64,000 nt of DNA from [Leptolyngbya] sp. PCC 7376 (GTDB lineage: Bacteria; Cyanobacteriota; Cyanobacteriia; Cyanobacteriales; MRBY01). Below, one piece after another: positions 36,140 through 45,399 of the stretch. The stretch is taken from contig NC_019683.1 of the NCBI RefSeq assembly GCF_000316605.1, positions 2,836,036 through 2,900,035 of the forward strand, read 5' to 3'. Positions within the stretch are counted from its first letter, which is position 1. The number at the start of each line of letters is the position of its first letter. Position numbers and translations under genes: made by a program. The notes beneath the pieces are model-generated. The model saw only the letters and a program-made list of their open reading frames with translations, searched no databases and was not told where the DNA came from.

Positions 36140-37801
36140 TTATTTTTCAATGAGCCAGAGAGGTAGACTCTGACTTGGATTCACAGCTAAACCTTGAATA
36201 TTGCTCTGGGCAAAGACATATTCAGTACCTTGCCAAATCGGAATATAAGGTACATCTGCGGCCATCAACTCCTGAATCTCTCCAAAAATTGCCTTGCGAG
36301 CTTCAAGATCAGTTTCAGTGCGCTGGGAATCGATAAGCTCATTCATCGTTTCACTCCAATAGAAAGAGCCTTGGTTTTGCGCACCACCTGCTTCACAACC
36401 GGTTGCTTCATCGCCTTCATCACAATCCAACATTGGATGAATATAGTTATCAGCATCGAGAAAATCAGGATACCAATTTCCCAAGGCTGCGGGATAAACA
36501 CCCTGTGCAATATTTTTAAAGTAATTTGCGCCTTCAACGCTGCTTGGTTCAAACACAAGCATGCCGTCTAATTCCCGCGTTGCAAATTCTTTAAGCGTTG
36601 TCGCAATAATGCCACGGGTTGTGGAGCCGGAAGGATACCACAATGGCACAACAGCCGGATTTTCTGCACTAAAACCAGCTTCATTCAGCAAGGTTTTTGC
36701 TGCTTCAATATTGGCATTGCCATAAACATCTTCAAAGATCGGTTCAGAAGCAGCGAAGGATGTCGGAATCAAACTATATAAAGGTTCTGCCTGTCCCTGT
36801 AAAACTCGCTCATTAATTAAGTTACGGTCAATCAAATGGGCGATCGCCTGCCTGACTTCCAGTTGGTCGAGAGGCGCAAGATTACGATTGAGCACCATGA
36901 AATTCACAGCCGTGCCATCCGCTTCAAGGGCTTGTACTTGACCATTCTCTGCGTCGGCGAGGAGATTGGTGATTTGCTCAGGTTCTAGAGATTGATAGGC
37001 AATATCCACAGCACCTGTGCGCAGCGAGTTAAAAAGATTGGCTGCATTACTACCAAAGATCTGGAAATCAACTCCAGCATTTTTCGGCGCTTCTCCCCAA
37101 TAATCTGAGTTGCGGTCTAGCTTAATCGTGTCACTATTAAATTCCGCAAGTGTATAAGGACCAGTGCCTACCAAAGTATTCGGCGCAAAGTTTCCAGACC
37201 CAATTTCATAGGCTGCGGGAGAAACAGCACTTGCCCCTGCAAAAGCCAGCAATGCGGGAAATGCAGCAAAAGGTCTTTGGAGAGTAATGGTCAATTGATA
37301 CTCACCAGTCACCTCAACAGTGCCGATAATATCGCCAAGTAAAAAGGATGGTTTCCCTTGATTTTGCATAAAGCGATCAAGAGAAAACTTCATTGCCTCA
37401 GCATTAAAAGTTTCTCCATCGTGGAACAGTACATCTTCCCGCAGCGGAATCGTATAGCTCAAACCATCTTCACTGATAATCGGCATCTCTGTCGCTAGCA
37501 AAGGTTTAATTTCCGTGGTACCAACTTCGTATGTATAGAGGCTTTCCGTAACGTTATAGATAATATTTAGCCCGGCGATCTCATAGCTATCAGCAGGGTC
37601 AATAGTGCGAGGCTGTGCAGTCGTTCCCAACAGAATGCGGTTATCGGCACTAGGGGCAACTTCTTCAGTGCTTGTACTTGTATTTGTCGTATCAGGGGAA
37701 GGGTTACAGCCAACTAATGTCGCGCCAAAAATCAAGGCGATCGCCGCCGATGTGTAGACCGAGCGGGGAAGCATAGAAAATTTTTTCGACAGACTAAACA
37801 T
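36140..37801 (-). CDS. Oligopeptide/nickel-type ABC transporter substrate-binding lipoprotein
   Basis: A 553-residue family 5 solute-binding protein. The N-terminus has a lipoprotein signal with lipobox LVGC near residue 32, so it is anchored to the membrane in the periplasm. The SBP_bac_5 signatures are clear: LLATEMPIISEDGLSYTIPLRED, FHDGETFNAEAMKFSLDR and a C-terminal MAADVPYIPIWQ. It would capture peptides or a small dipeptide-like ligand for an ABC importer. No permease or ATPase gene is adjacent, so the rest of the transporter lies elsewhere. Confidence 0.88.
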   Translation of the reverse strand: MFSLSKKFSMLPRSVYTSAAIALIFGATLVGCNPSPDTTNTSTSTEEVAPSADNRILLGTTAQPRTIDPADSYEIAGLNIIYNVTESLYTYEVGTTEIKPLLATEMPIISEDGLSYTIPLREDVLFHDGETFNAEAMKFSLDRFMQNQGKPSFLLGDIIGTVEVTGEYQLTITLQRPFAAFPALLAFAGASAVSPAAYEIGSGNFAPNTLVGTGPYTLAEFNSDTIKLDRNSDYWGEAPKNAGVDFQIFGSNAANLFNSLRTGAVDIAYQSLEPEQITNLLADAENGQVQALEADGTAVNFMVLNRNLAPLDQLEVRQAIAHLIDRNLINERVLQGQAEPLYSLIPTSFAASEPIFEDVYGNANIEAAKTLLNEAGFSAENPAVVPLWYPSGSTTRGIIATTLKEFATRELDGMLVFEPSSVEGANYFKNIAQGVYPAALGNWYPDFLDADNYIHPMLDCDEGDEATGCEAGGAQNQGSFYWSETMNELIDSQRTETDLEARKAIFGEIQELMAADVPYIPIWQGTEYVFAQSNIQGLAVNPSQSLPLWLIEK

Positions 37802-37964
37802 ATTTATCGCTAATTCACGCTAAGAAAGTCGTTCGATCATATCGGTATTTGCCCATGCCGAACAGCTACAATCATGCTTTCTAGACGAAATCTCCCATAT
37901 TCACCCCCATAGCTAAGCAGAAAAGATACATCTAACATCGCCACAATTCCCCAAACCTAAGACA

Positions 37965-37994
37965 ATAAAAAACCCTCTCCAAATCAAGAGAAGG
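37965..37994 (-). terminator. Terminator after the DUF1232 gene
   Basis: Read on the minus strand, CCTTCTC pairs with GAGAGGG (one mismatch) and runs into TTTTTTATTG. It lies about 30 bases after the DUF1232 stop codon. Confidence 0.65.
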
Positions 37995-38023
37995 CAAAAT
38001 CAAACATAAAATATTTTCCTTAC

Positions 38024-38326
38024 TTATCCATCAGTTGGAACAGCATTCACATCAACCGTTGGAGCCGCACCTGCTTCATCAGCATTTGGCGCTTGAGTCT
38101 GTTGACGTTTCTGAAAAAACTCCATTGCAATCTGCGAGAGTTCAGCTAATAACAAAGAAACAATAATCGCATCATCTACTTGACCAGCAAGCGGAAAAAA
38201 ATCTGGCGAAATATCTATGGGACTAATCACATATGCAAGGGTACCGAGAATAATCCACCAACGGTATTTTGGGTTGCGTAAAGTACTGCGATACCAATCA
38301 TAAATAGCCTTCGGAGAAAGAGACAT
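38024..38326 (-). CDS. DUF1232 (YkvA-like) membrane protein
   Basis: A 100-residue protein with the family signature YVISPIDISPDFFPLAGQVDDAI within a hydrophobic region (residues about 20-65). Function unknown; proteins of this family are thought to sit at membranes. The last 30 residues are hydrophilic and Ala/Gln-rich. It lies after the psbB terminator on the same strand but is a separate unit. Confidence 0.85.
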   Translation of the reverse strand: MSLSPKAIYDWYRSTLRNPKYRWWIILGTLAYVISPIDISPDFFPLAGQVDDAIIVSLLLAELSQIAMEFFQKRQQTQAPNADEAGAAPTVDVNAVPTDG

Positions 38327-38437
38327 AATCGAGGCTCAAACCTTCTAAATCAATACTTTTATCTTGCCAGTAAACCTCTAAAATTACCCAGTGTAGAAAA
38401 CCGTCACCACTACACCATTTACCAAATTCAGCCAAAC

Positions 38438-38473
38438 AAAAAGGGAGCCAGACCAAAGTCCAACTCCCTTTTT
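38438..38473 (-). terminator. Terminator of psbB
   Basis: AAAAAGGGAG (38438-38447) pairs perfectly with CTCCCTTTTT (38464-38473). On the minus strand it follows psbB by about 50 bases. No psbT gene lies between. Confidence 0.88.
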
Positions 38474-38525
38474 GTAATTCAATTTATAGCGATCAAGTCA
38501 TAAGACTAAGCCAGAGCAACTGAAA

Positions 38526-40058
38526 TTAAGTTCTCTCAGCGTTAACTGTAGACTTATCACCAACCTTCTTATAGAAACCCCACTCAACCTGAGTGTTAGC
38601 AAGTTCAGGGTCAACACCAGCGAATACGTCGCGGTAGAGAGTACGAGAACCATGCCAAATATGGCCGAAGAAGAAGAATAATGCAAATACGGCGTGACCA
38701 AAGGTAAACCAACCACGAGGGCTAGTACGGAATACACCGTCAGAACCTAAGGTCTCAGTATCGAATTCAAAGGACTCACCAAGCTGAGCACGACGAGCAT
38801 ATTTTCTGATAGTCGCAGTGTCAGTAAAGCTTTGACCATCAAGCTCACCACCGTAGAAGGTAGCAGTGACGCCAGCTTGCTCAACAGAGAACTTAGACTC
38901 AGAACGACGGAAAGGAATATCCGCACGGATAACACCTTCAGCGTCAGTCATGATGACAGGAAAAGTCTCGAAGAAGTTAGGCATACGACGAACAGTAAGC
39001 TCACGACCTTCCGAATCAGTAAAGATGGGGTGACCAGACCAAGACTGTGCAATACCGTCACCTTGATCCATAGGACCAGTACGGAACAAACCACCTTTTG
39101 CGGGGCTGTTACCGACGTAGTCATAGAATGCAAGTTTTTCAGGAATAGTATTCCAAGCTTCAGAGAGTGTTGCGCCAGCAGCGACTTCAGCGTCTACACG
39201 ACGTTGAATCTCGGTGTTGAAATAATCGCTATCCCATTGATAACGGGTAGGACCAAACAATTCGATAGGAGTTGTTGCATTGCCATACCACATTGTTCCT
39301 GCAACGATAAACGCCGCAAAGAACACAGCTGCAATACTACTGGAGAGTACTGTCTCGATGTTACCCATACGAAGTGCCTTGTACAGACGCTCAGGAGGAC
39401 GAACACTGAGGTGGAATAGACCAGCAATAATACCGACGATACCAGCAGCAATGTGGTGAGCAACAACGCCACCAGGACTGAATGGGTTAAAACCACTCGG
39501 TCCCCAATCAGGTGCTACAGCTTGGACATGACCCGTTACACCGTAAGGGTCAGAAATCCACATACCTGGTCCCCAGACACCACTAAGGTGGAATGCTCCA
39601 AAGCCGAAGCAAAGAAGACCGGATAAGAACAGGTGAATACCAAACATTTTAGGTAAGTCCAAAGCGGGCTTACCAGTACGAGAATCAACGAAGAGTTCGA
39701 GATCCCAGAATACCCAGTGCCAAACGGCAGCTAGGAATAAAAGACCAGAAAGAACGATGTGAGCGGCAGCTACACCTTCAAATGACCAAAAACCGGGGTT
39801 TGTGCCAATTTCGCCAGTGACGTCCCAGCCGTTCCAAGAACCAGTTACGCCCAAACGCGTCATGAAGGGTAGAACAAACATGCCCTGACGCCACATGGGG
39901 TTAAGGACGGGATCACTAGGATCAAAAGTAGCTAGCTCATACAGTGCCATTGAGCCAGCCCAACCTGCAACGAGTGCAGTGTGCATTAGGTGTACAGAAA
40001 TCAGACGACCTGGGTCGTTAAGGACGACTGTATGTACGCGGTACCAAGGTAGTCCCAT
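38526..40058 (-). CDS. psbB: Photosystem II chlorophyll-binding core antenna protein CP47
   Basis: A 510-residue core antenna of photosystem II, six membrane helices with histidines binding chlorophyll, and a large lumenal loop before the last helix. It begins [18 protein letters not shown] and contains [14 protein letters not shown] and [18 protein letters not shown], as in all CP47. An exceptionally strong ribosome-binding site (AGGAGGAG) precedes the ATG. Downstream there is no psbT, only a terminator, so psbB is a single transcript here. Confidence 0.98.
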   Translation of the reverse strand: MGLPWYRVHTVVLNDPGRLISVHLMHTALVAGWAGSMALYELATFDPSDPVLNPMWRQGMFVLPFMTRLGVTGSWNGWDVTGEIGTNPGFWSFEGVAAAHIVLSGLLFLAAVWHWVFWDLELFVDSRTGKPALDLPKMFGIHLFLSGLLCFGFGAFHLSGVWGPGMWISDPYGVTGHVQAVAPDWGPSGFNPFSPGGVVAHHIAAGIVGIIAGLFHLSVRPPERLYKALRMGNIETVLSSSIAAVFFAAFIVAGTMWYGNATTPIELFGPTRYQWDSDYFNTEIQRRVDAEVAAGATLSEAWNTIPEKLAFYDYVGNSPAKGGLFRTGPMDQGDGIAQSWSGHPIFTDSEGRELTVRRMPNFFETFPVIMTDAEGVIRADIPFRRSESKFSVEQAGVTATFYGGELDGQSFTDTATIRKYARRAQLGESFEFDTETLGSDGVFRTSPRGWFTFGHAVFALFFFFGHIWHGSRTLYRDVFAGVDPELANTQVEWGFYKKVGDKSTVNAERT

Positions 40059-40427
40059 TGACTACTCTCCTCCTAAACAATCGTGTCTACTATGACCAAA
40101 CATTTTCTCATTATTCATGAGGTTTGGCCGGAACCGACGTTACAACCTTGAAACCATTGCTAGTTCTGGATTGAAACGACTTTTCGGGGGCTATGTTTCT
40201 GTAAACTCCGATGAAATATTTTCACAAAAGTTTACAAATCATCCTTAAGAAATTTGTTTTATAAATGCTGTTTGTCACAAGGACTTAAGCTTTATGTTTT
40301 CTTTTCTACAGTATCTACACGGCATAGAATCCGGCAGAATTTGGTAGAAAAGTTTGTTTAAAGAAGTGTAACTATTGTTAGATGGCTTGGCAAGCAAAAT
40401 CGTTTAAATGTAACGGCTTCATAAGGT
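40059..40427 (-). promoter_or_regulatory. psbB upstream region
   Basis: About 370 bases between psbB and the next minus-strand gene, 40428-40736. It should hold the psbB promoter and 5' leader. I see the AGGAGGAG box next to the start codon but no convincing -35/-10 pair, so positions of the promoter elements are not given. Confidence 0.5.
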
Positions 40428-40736
40428 TTAATTACTTGCAGTGAGGAGGTTGCTAGCTTGGTTTAACTGAGCGATCGCCTCTTCAGGGGTCATTAGGCGC
40501 TTAATTGTTACTTGGCCGATGTTAGAGGTATTATTCGCCATTTGGTGGGGTCTCACTTCAAGCATGAGGATAGGATCTTCGACTTGGTACAGCCAAAGTC
40601 TTTCGTCTTTGTGATCTATGGCAATGTTGGTGCGCTGGATACGGGGCGATCGCCGCCATGCTGCGTCATCCCAAAGTCCACCAAATTCCCAAACACGACC
40701 TATTTGCCATCCTTCTGTAAGAAAAAAGTATTTCAT
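40428..40736 (-). CDS. Conserved hypothetical protein
   Basis: A 102-residue soluble protein beginning MKYFFLTEGWQIGRVWEFGGLWD. The tryptophan-rich N-terminus and the line of aromatic and charged residues suggest a small folded domain, perhaps shared among cyanobacteria, but I recognise no function. Stands alone upstream of psbB. Confidence 0.6.
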   Translation of the reverse strand: MKYFFLTEGWQIGRVWEFGGLWDDAAWRRSPRIQRTNIAIDHKDERLWLYQVEDPILMLEVRPHQMANNTSNIGQVTIKRLMTPEEAIAQLNQASNLLTASN

Positions 40737-40878
40737 GGAAATTTGCTGGAAAAATATTCGTCAAAGGAATAGTACGAGATTCTTTGGGTATTGCATGACT
40801 TTTTCAACATCATGATCTCGACCCAAAACTTCAGAAAGGTGAGTCGTACTCTAGGTACCTATTTCTTACAACAAACTA

Positions 40879-41535
40879 TTACTCATTCAGGAGTTGGCAA
40901 GTTTGTAAGCGATGGAATAGAGCTGGTAAATATTCGTAATAGCGTACAGATTGCATATAGAAGGCTTCATAGGAGCAGGAGCCACAAGGAGCCTTATCTG
41001 CTTCGCTAAGCGCAATGATTCGGGCTGCATCTTCTCCTACCCATGGCAAATGACCTTGGGAAGCTGTGGTGCTGTAGTTAATTTCGTCAGAGAGCTTCCA
41101 GGCAAATGATTCTCGAGTTTGCCATTGGGCGGAGCGTTTTTCTAGGGGAGTGAATTGATACCAACCGAGATGATCGCCCCATTGCTCAACCCATGCAATA
41201 TGGGTAGCGGCTTGGGAAGGAGGAGATGCTAAGGCGCCTTGAACAGAAAAACCAAATTGGCCACCACTATATTGCTGCCACATCCCGTCAATAATTTGTA
41301 GGGTTTCACAGGTCAGCGCTTCAATTTGAACTGGGTCATAGTTTGGAGGAAAAATAGCGCTGCCGACCCAAACACGTGTCAAATCATTTGCCGTTTCCCA
41401 ATCCTGACTCATTAAGGCAGACTCAAGATCACTGTAAAAAGTATCCGCTTGCTTTGCCAACAAAGGTTCAGCGAACAAACATCTGCCGAAACTAAATGCG
41501 GCGATCGCCAAAATTAGAGACTGTAATTTTTTCAC
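40879..41535 (-). CDS. GUN4-domain protein with signal peptide
   Basis: About 218 residues from GTG 41535. Residues about 50-170 form a GUN4 domain (DLESALMSQDWETANDLTRVW), a porphyrin-binding fold that normally helps magnesium chelatase in the cytoplasm. The N-terminal 20 residues are hydrophobic and end in a likely cleavage site (GRCLFA), so this copy seems exported. Three cysteines follow (LTCET, APCGSC). No magnesium chelatase gene is near. GTG 41550 is an alternative start. Confidence 0.78.
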   Translation of the reverse strand: MKKLQSLILAIAAFSFGRCLFAEPLLAKQADTFYSDLESALMSQDWETANDLTRVWVGSAIFPPNYDPVQIEALTCETLQIIDGMWQQYSGGQFGFSVQGALASPPSQAATHIAWVEQWGDHLGWYQFTPLEKRSAQWQTRESFAWKLSDEINYSTTASQGHLPWVGEDAARIIALSEADKAPCGSCSYEAFYMQSVRYYEYLPALFHRLQTCQLLNE

Positions 41536-41640
41536 AACACAAACCACCACCTAAAGTGGTTGAGACAATCGATTGTGATTACCCTGATGTTTTGTTGATG
41601 AACGCTAGAACGCTATGAGGCGATCGCCATTGGCTCGTTA

Positions 41641-42465
41641 TCAAAGAGAACTGTCGTTAAACACAATCACTTCAGTTTTATCCTTAGATAGACTCGATGC
41701 ACTCAGCTGAGTCCGATTGGTGCCGAGCTTTTTCGTCGTTACATCATCACCTAGCAATCCAAGGAAATCATCCACTGGGTTTAGGCGACAAGTATCATCT
41801 GCTCCTGTGCCGAGATAGTGGGTCGGAATAATGACTTTTGGCTGCAACAAATCAAGGGTTTTCACAGCTTGAGTCGGGAGATAGCCTTTCGGTGGGAAAG
41901 AAGGAGTACTGTTCACATGGGCATCAGTTCCACCAACAGGCAGCATCACCACATCAGCAGCGCCACCCGTCAAAATAAAGTCATCAATATCCACTTGTTC
42001 ACCCGCACCACCGAGATGAAGGAAACCGATGCCACCAATCGTCCAGCTCCAAGCCACATTGGTGGGGAAGCGCCAACCACGATAACGTTCTGCATTCGCA
42101 TGGTCTAGGCTAATGCCATTAAAGACAATGCCCTCTGCTTCAAATTGTCCTGCCTGCCAGAGAACAGTGGGATCACCCTTTAGATTTTCGATATAGCCTT
42201 CGTCAAAGAGCTGGCTCGTAATGAGCACGATGTCTGCTGTAGGGAAGTCGCCTCTATAGTCCGCAGTACAACCCGCAGATTTGTAGGGGTTAACGAGAAT
42301 TTTGACGCCATTGTGTTGGATCAGAAAGCAGGTGTGGCCATACCATTGCACTGAGACATTGCCAGTTTGGGCCTGGGCAACTGAGCTTGTCTGAAATAGT
42401 CGGTGGCTGGCGATCGCCCCCAAAGCAGAAGCACTAGCGGTTTGAATAAACTGGCGACGTTTCAT
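41641..42465 (-). CDS. Metallo-beta-lactamase-fold protein lacking HxHxDH, with Tat-like signal
   Basis: From ATG 42465 (MKRRQFIQ), 274 residues. The twin-arginine-like start and hydrophobic stretch (ASASALGAIASHRLF) predict export. The fold is that of the UlaG-like metallo-beta-lactamase family: WYGHTCFLIQHNGVKILVNPY, VVMLPVGGTDAHV and IIPTHYLGTG. The metal motif that should follow strand 4 is replaced (VLITSQLFDEGY in place of VLLTHxHxDH), so most metal ligands are lost. It may bind ligands or a partner rather than hydrolyse. TTG 42477 is an alternative start. Confidence 0.8.
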   Translation of the reverse strand: MKRRQFIQTASASALGAIASHRLFQTSSVAQAQTGNVSVQWYGHTCFLIQHNGVKILVNPYKSAGCTADYRGDFPTADIVLITSQLFDEGYIENLKGDPTVLWQAGQFEAEGIVFNGISLDHANAERYRGWRFPTNVAWSWTIGGIGFLHLGGAGEQVDIDDFILTGGAADVVMLPVGGTDAHVNSTPSFPPKGYLPTQAVKTLDLLQPKVIIPTHYLGTGADDTCRLNPVDDFLGLLGDDVTTKKLGTNRTQLSASSLSKDKTEVIVFNDSSL

Positions 42466-42510
42466 GGTGTAACTCAAAAAATCCTTTACGTGGTGAATAT
42501 TTGACGAACG

Positions 42511-43122
42511 TTAGTGGACAAGCTCAGGGACGGCTTTAATCGAGACAAGAAAATTACGAAGTAAATCCTTGCCAGCAGTGGTCAAAATACTTTCTGGATG
42601 AAATTGTACTCCCTGGACATGGGGATAATCGCGGTGACGGACGCCCATAATGGTGCCATCATCCACTTGCGCCGTAATTTCAAGGCAATCAGGACAAGTT
42701 TCTTTCTCAATCACGAGGCTATGGTAGCGAGTCGCGGGGAAAGGATTGTCCAGTCCTGCAAAAACTCCTTGGTTCGTATGGTGAATTTGGGAGATTTTGC
42801 CATGCATCAAAACAGGAGCGCCAATAATATTGCCACCAAAGATTTGACCAATACTCTGATGCCCTAGACAGACACCGAGGATCGGAAGTTCCTGACCTAA
42901 TTCGCGAATAATATCTAGTGATACACCCGCATCATCGGGGCGACCAGGGCCGGGGGAAATGACAATCCCATCTGGATTTTTCGCACGAATCTCAGCCAGG
43001 TTAATTTTGTCATTACGGTAAACCTCGATCTCGTTCGCAACGGGCAATTCTTTACCGAGTTCGCCGAGATATTGTACGAGGTTATAGGTAAAACTATCGT
43101 AGTTATCGATAACGAGAATCAA
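42511..43122 (-). CDS. trpG: Anthranilate/aminodeoxychorismate synthase glutaminase subunit
   Basis: A 203-residue class I glutamine amidotransferase. Catalytic Cys85 is in GVCLGHQS, and the His-Glu pair is in VQFHPES. It supplies ammonia to TrpE or PabB for tryptophan or folate synthesis; sequence alone does not separate TrpG from PabA. The start is TTG at 43122, since MILVIDNYDSFTYN is the family start and no ATG lies nearby. It closes a row of four minus-strand genes: DUF3285, ybeY, dgkA, trpG. Confidence 0.93.
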   Translation of the reverse strand: MILVIDNYDSFTYNLVQYLGELGKELPVANEIEVYRNDKINLAEIRAKNPDGIVISPGPGRPDDAGVSLDIIRELGQELPILGVCLGHQSIGQIFGGNIIGAPVLMHGKISQIHHTNQGVFAGLDNPFPATRYHSLVIEKETCPDCLEITAQVDDGTIMGVRHRDYPHVQGVQFHPESILTTAGKDLLRNFLVSIKAVPELVH

Positions 43123-43148
43123 GGGGTTAGTCTCCTTATATCAACGGT

Positions 43149-43577
43149 TCAGGAAGTAAGCATGGCACGGAAATGGGGAAATGAGATCAACGTGGCAACA
43201 AGGAGTGAGGCGATCGCCCCGATGAGTACAGCGGCAGCGGCACAGTCTTTCGCAATTTTCGCGAGCTCATGATAGGTCTGTTGCACAGTGAGATCGACGA
43301 CGGATTCGAGAGCAGTATTAATCAGCTCTAATACCAGTACGAGGGCAACCATCGCAGTCAAGACAGCGGTTTCCAGGAAACTGAGAGAGAGGAAAAAACA
43401 CATCGACCACACAAAAATTGCGATACCGAGATGAATCCGAAAATTCCGCTGAGTTTGGGTTGCATAGACGATGCCTTGCCAGGCATATCGAAAACTGGCG
43501 AAAAGGTCTGGTGCCACTTTCCATGCGAGCGTTCGCCGTTCCGTTTTTTCTCGCAATGCTTGTTTTTCCTGCGTCAT
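43149..43577 (-). CDS. dgkA: Diacylglycerol kinase family membrane protein
   Basis: A 142-residue protein with three membrane helices and the motif ELINTALESVVDLTV with a downstream HELAKIAKDCAAAAVL, the active site of the DgkA/undecaprenol kinase family. It phosphorylates diacylglycerol or undecaprenol at the membrane. 26 bases from both neighbours in the DUF3285-ybeY-dgkA-trpG row. Confidence 0.92.
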   Translation of the reverse strand: MTQEKQALREKTERRTLAWKVAPDLFASFRYAWQGIVYATQTQRNFRIHLGIAIFVWSMCFFLSLSFLETAVLTAMVALVLVLELINTALESVVDLTVQQTYHELAKIAKDCAAAAVLIGAIASLLVATLISFPHFRAMLTS

Positions 43578-43602
43578 CTCACACCCAAGTAAATTCTCCC
43601 CA

Positions 43603-44082
43603 TTATGGAATAAGTTGAACCCGCCGCAAGAGTAGCGCCTGACGGTCGAGCATTTTCTCTAAGCTCTGGTCATCGGGATGATCCCAGCCCAATAAATGTA
43701 GAAGACCGTGGCTCGCTAGCCAACCCAATTCTGTTTGGAGGCTATGGTTACGGGCGATCGCCTGTTTTTGAGCAGTATCTACCGAAACAATAATGTCACC
43801 AAGATAAATCGGTTCAGAGTCCGGCAGAGGCATCCCTAGGTCATCTTCTAGGGCTGCAAAAGACAACACATCCGTCGGTTGGTCTTTTTGGCGATATTGA
43901 GTATTGAGCTGGTGAATTTCCGCATCATCGGTAAATCGCAGAGTCAGTTCATAGCCCACAGCTTTAGGTAAAGTTTCAGCCAAATCCTGCAGCCAAGCAT
44001 TTAACCAAGTCTGCCACTGGGCGATCGCCAACTCCGGTAACGTTTCAGCGAGGGTCATCTCAACAAAAATATCGTTATCCAT
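43603..44082 (-). CDS. ybeY: Endoribonuclease YbeY
   Basis: From ATG 44082 (MDNDIFVEMTL), 159 residues. The zinc-binding motif HGLLHLLGWDH is present. YbeY processes 16S rRNA 3' ends and takes part in late ribosome quality control. It follows the DUF3285 stop codon by three bases and so is co-transcribed with it. Confidence 0.93.
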   Translation of the reverse strand: MDNDIFVEMTLAETLPELAIAQWQTWLNAWLQDLAETLPKAVGYELTLRFTDDAEIHQLNTQYRQKDQPTDVLSFAALEDDLGMPLPDSEPIYLGDIIVSVDTAQKQAIARNHSLQTELGWLASHGLLHLLGWDHPDDQSLEKMLDRQALLLRRVQLIP

Positions 44083-44085
44083 CAC

Positions 44086-44286
44086 TTAGTGAGTTAGCCA
44101 TGCCACCAATACAAAAAAGCCCAACACGCCTATTGTCGTCAGCGTGAAATGGTAGATAGCTTTGCCGCCCTTACGCACCATATTCCGCATCGCGAGTTTG
44201 ACATAGCTTGGCTTCGGTTCTGTTGCTGCTTGTTCTAGTGAAGCTTGCTCGGTCGCCGAATCAGTGACGGACGTAGTTTCAGTCAT
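44086..44286 (-). CDS. DUF3285 small membrane protein
   Basis: A 66-residue protein: an acidic, threonine-rich N-terminus followed by a conserved segment (KPSYVKLAMRNMVRKGGKAIYHF) and one C-terminal membrane helix. The family is restricted to cyanobacteria and its function is unknown. First gene of the row leading to trpG. Confidence 0.83.
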   Translation of the reverse strand: MTETTSVTDSATEQASLEQAATEPKPSYVKLAMRNMVRKGGKAIYHFTLTTIGVLGFFVLVAWLTH

Positions 44287-44465
44287 AGTGCCAAAACAAA
44301 AAATTGTTGGTAAAAATTTGAACGACTCTAATGTAACAGTTCATTGCTATAGATGGATTATCAGTCTTTGCTGTGCATTTTCTTCACAGCTCCCCCTGAC
44401 AATTTTCAGAGAAGCGATCGCCACCCCTGTAAACTAATATTTCAAAGCAGTTCTGGGGAAAAATC

Positions 44466-45395
44466 ATGCGAATTTTGATTATTGGTGGCACACGGTTTAT
44501 TGGTGTGTACTTAACTCAAATTTTGCTGGAAGCAGGTCACGAAGTCGTGTTATTTAATCGCGGCAATCACCCAGCGCCAGAGGGGGTCACGCAAATTCAG
44601 GGCGATCGCAAAGACCCAGCACAGCTGAAGGAGAAACTTGCTGGTGAATCCTTTGATGCTGTTTTCGATAATAACGGTCGTGAACTCGCTCACACCCAGC
44701 CTCTCGCGGAAATTTTTGCGGGAAAGATAAAACATTTCGTTTATGTCAGTTCGGCTGGCGTTTATCTCCCCACCACTCAACCCCCTCTCAAAGAAGCAGA
44801 TGCCGTTGACCCCAACAGTCGCCACAAAGGGAAACACGAAACGGAAGCCTATTTAGCTGCCAGTGATTTGCCCTGGACATCAATTCGTCCAACATATATT
44901 TATGGCTCGAAAAATTACAATGATCTAGAGGCTTGGTTCTTTGATCGCATCGTTAGAAATCGCCCCATTCCTATCCCTGGTAACGGTCAATTTATTACGC
45001 AATTTGGACACTGCTACGATCTTGCTACTGCGATGGCAGCCATTCTAGGTAACGAAAAAGCCATTGGGCAAATTTATAATATTTCCGGCGATCGCTTCGT
45101 CACATTTACGGGACTAGCAAAGGCTTGTGCAGAGGCAGCAGGCAAAAATCCCGATGACGTTGAACTAATTTATTACGACCCCACAGAATTCAGTTTCGGT
45201 AAGAGAAAGGCCTTCCCCATACGCTCACAACATTTTATGGCGGACATCAGCAAAGCATTAAAGGCTCTCGACTGGGCACCTAAATATGATTTGATTTCAG
45301 GTCTCAAAGAATCTTTTATCAATGACTATCTCGCCTCTGGTCGGGACAAAACCGATATTGACTTTTCTACCGACGACCAAATCTTAGGCGCATAG
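44466..45395 (+). CDS. CSP41-like NAD-dependent epimerase/dehydratase family protein
   Basis: A 309-residue extended SDR protein. The cofactor motif is at residues 6-13 (GGTRFIG). SSAGVYLP keeps the serine, but the catalytic YxxxK reads RHKGK, so the tyrosine is missing, as in plant CSP41 proteins that bind RNA and ribosomes. It may therefore be a non-enzymatic RNA-associated protein; the alternative is an epimerase with an altered mechanism. It overlaps nothing and is followed by a hydrolase four bases later. Confidence 0.82.
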   Translation: MRILIIGGTRFIGVYLTQILLEAGHEVVLFNRGNHPAPEGVTQIQGDRKDPAQLKEKLAGESFDAVFDNNGRELAHTQPLAEIFAGKIKHFVYVSSAGVYLPTTQPPLKEADAVDPNSRHKGKHETEAYLAASDLPWTSIRPTYIYGSKNYNDLEAWFFDRIVRNRPIPIPGNGQFITQFGHCYDLATAMAAILGNEKAIGQIYNISGDRFVTFTGLAKACAEAAGKNPDDVELIYYDPTEFSFGKRKAFPIRSQHFMADISKALKALDWAPKYDLISGLKESFINDYLASGRDKTDIDFSTDDQILGA

Positions 45396-45399
45396 AAAC

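Noticed and set aside
38832-39419. Long antisense frame (195 codons) inside psbB
   Set aside because: It is the reverse of a highly conserved gene, with no ribosome-binding site or recognised protein.
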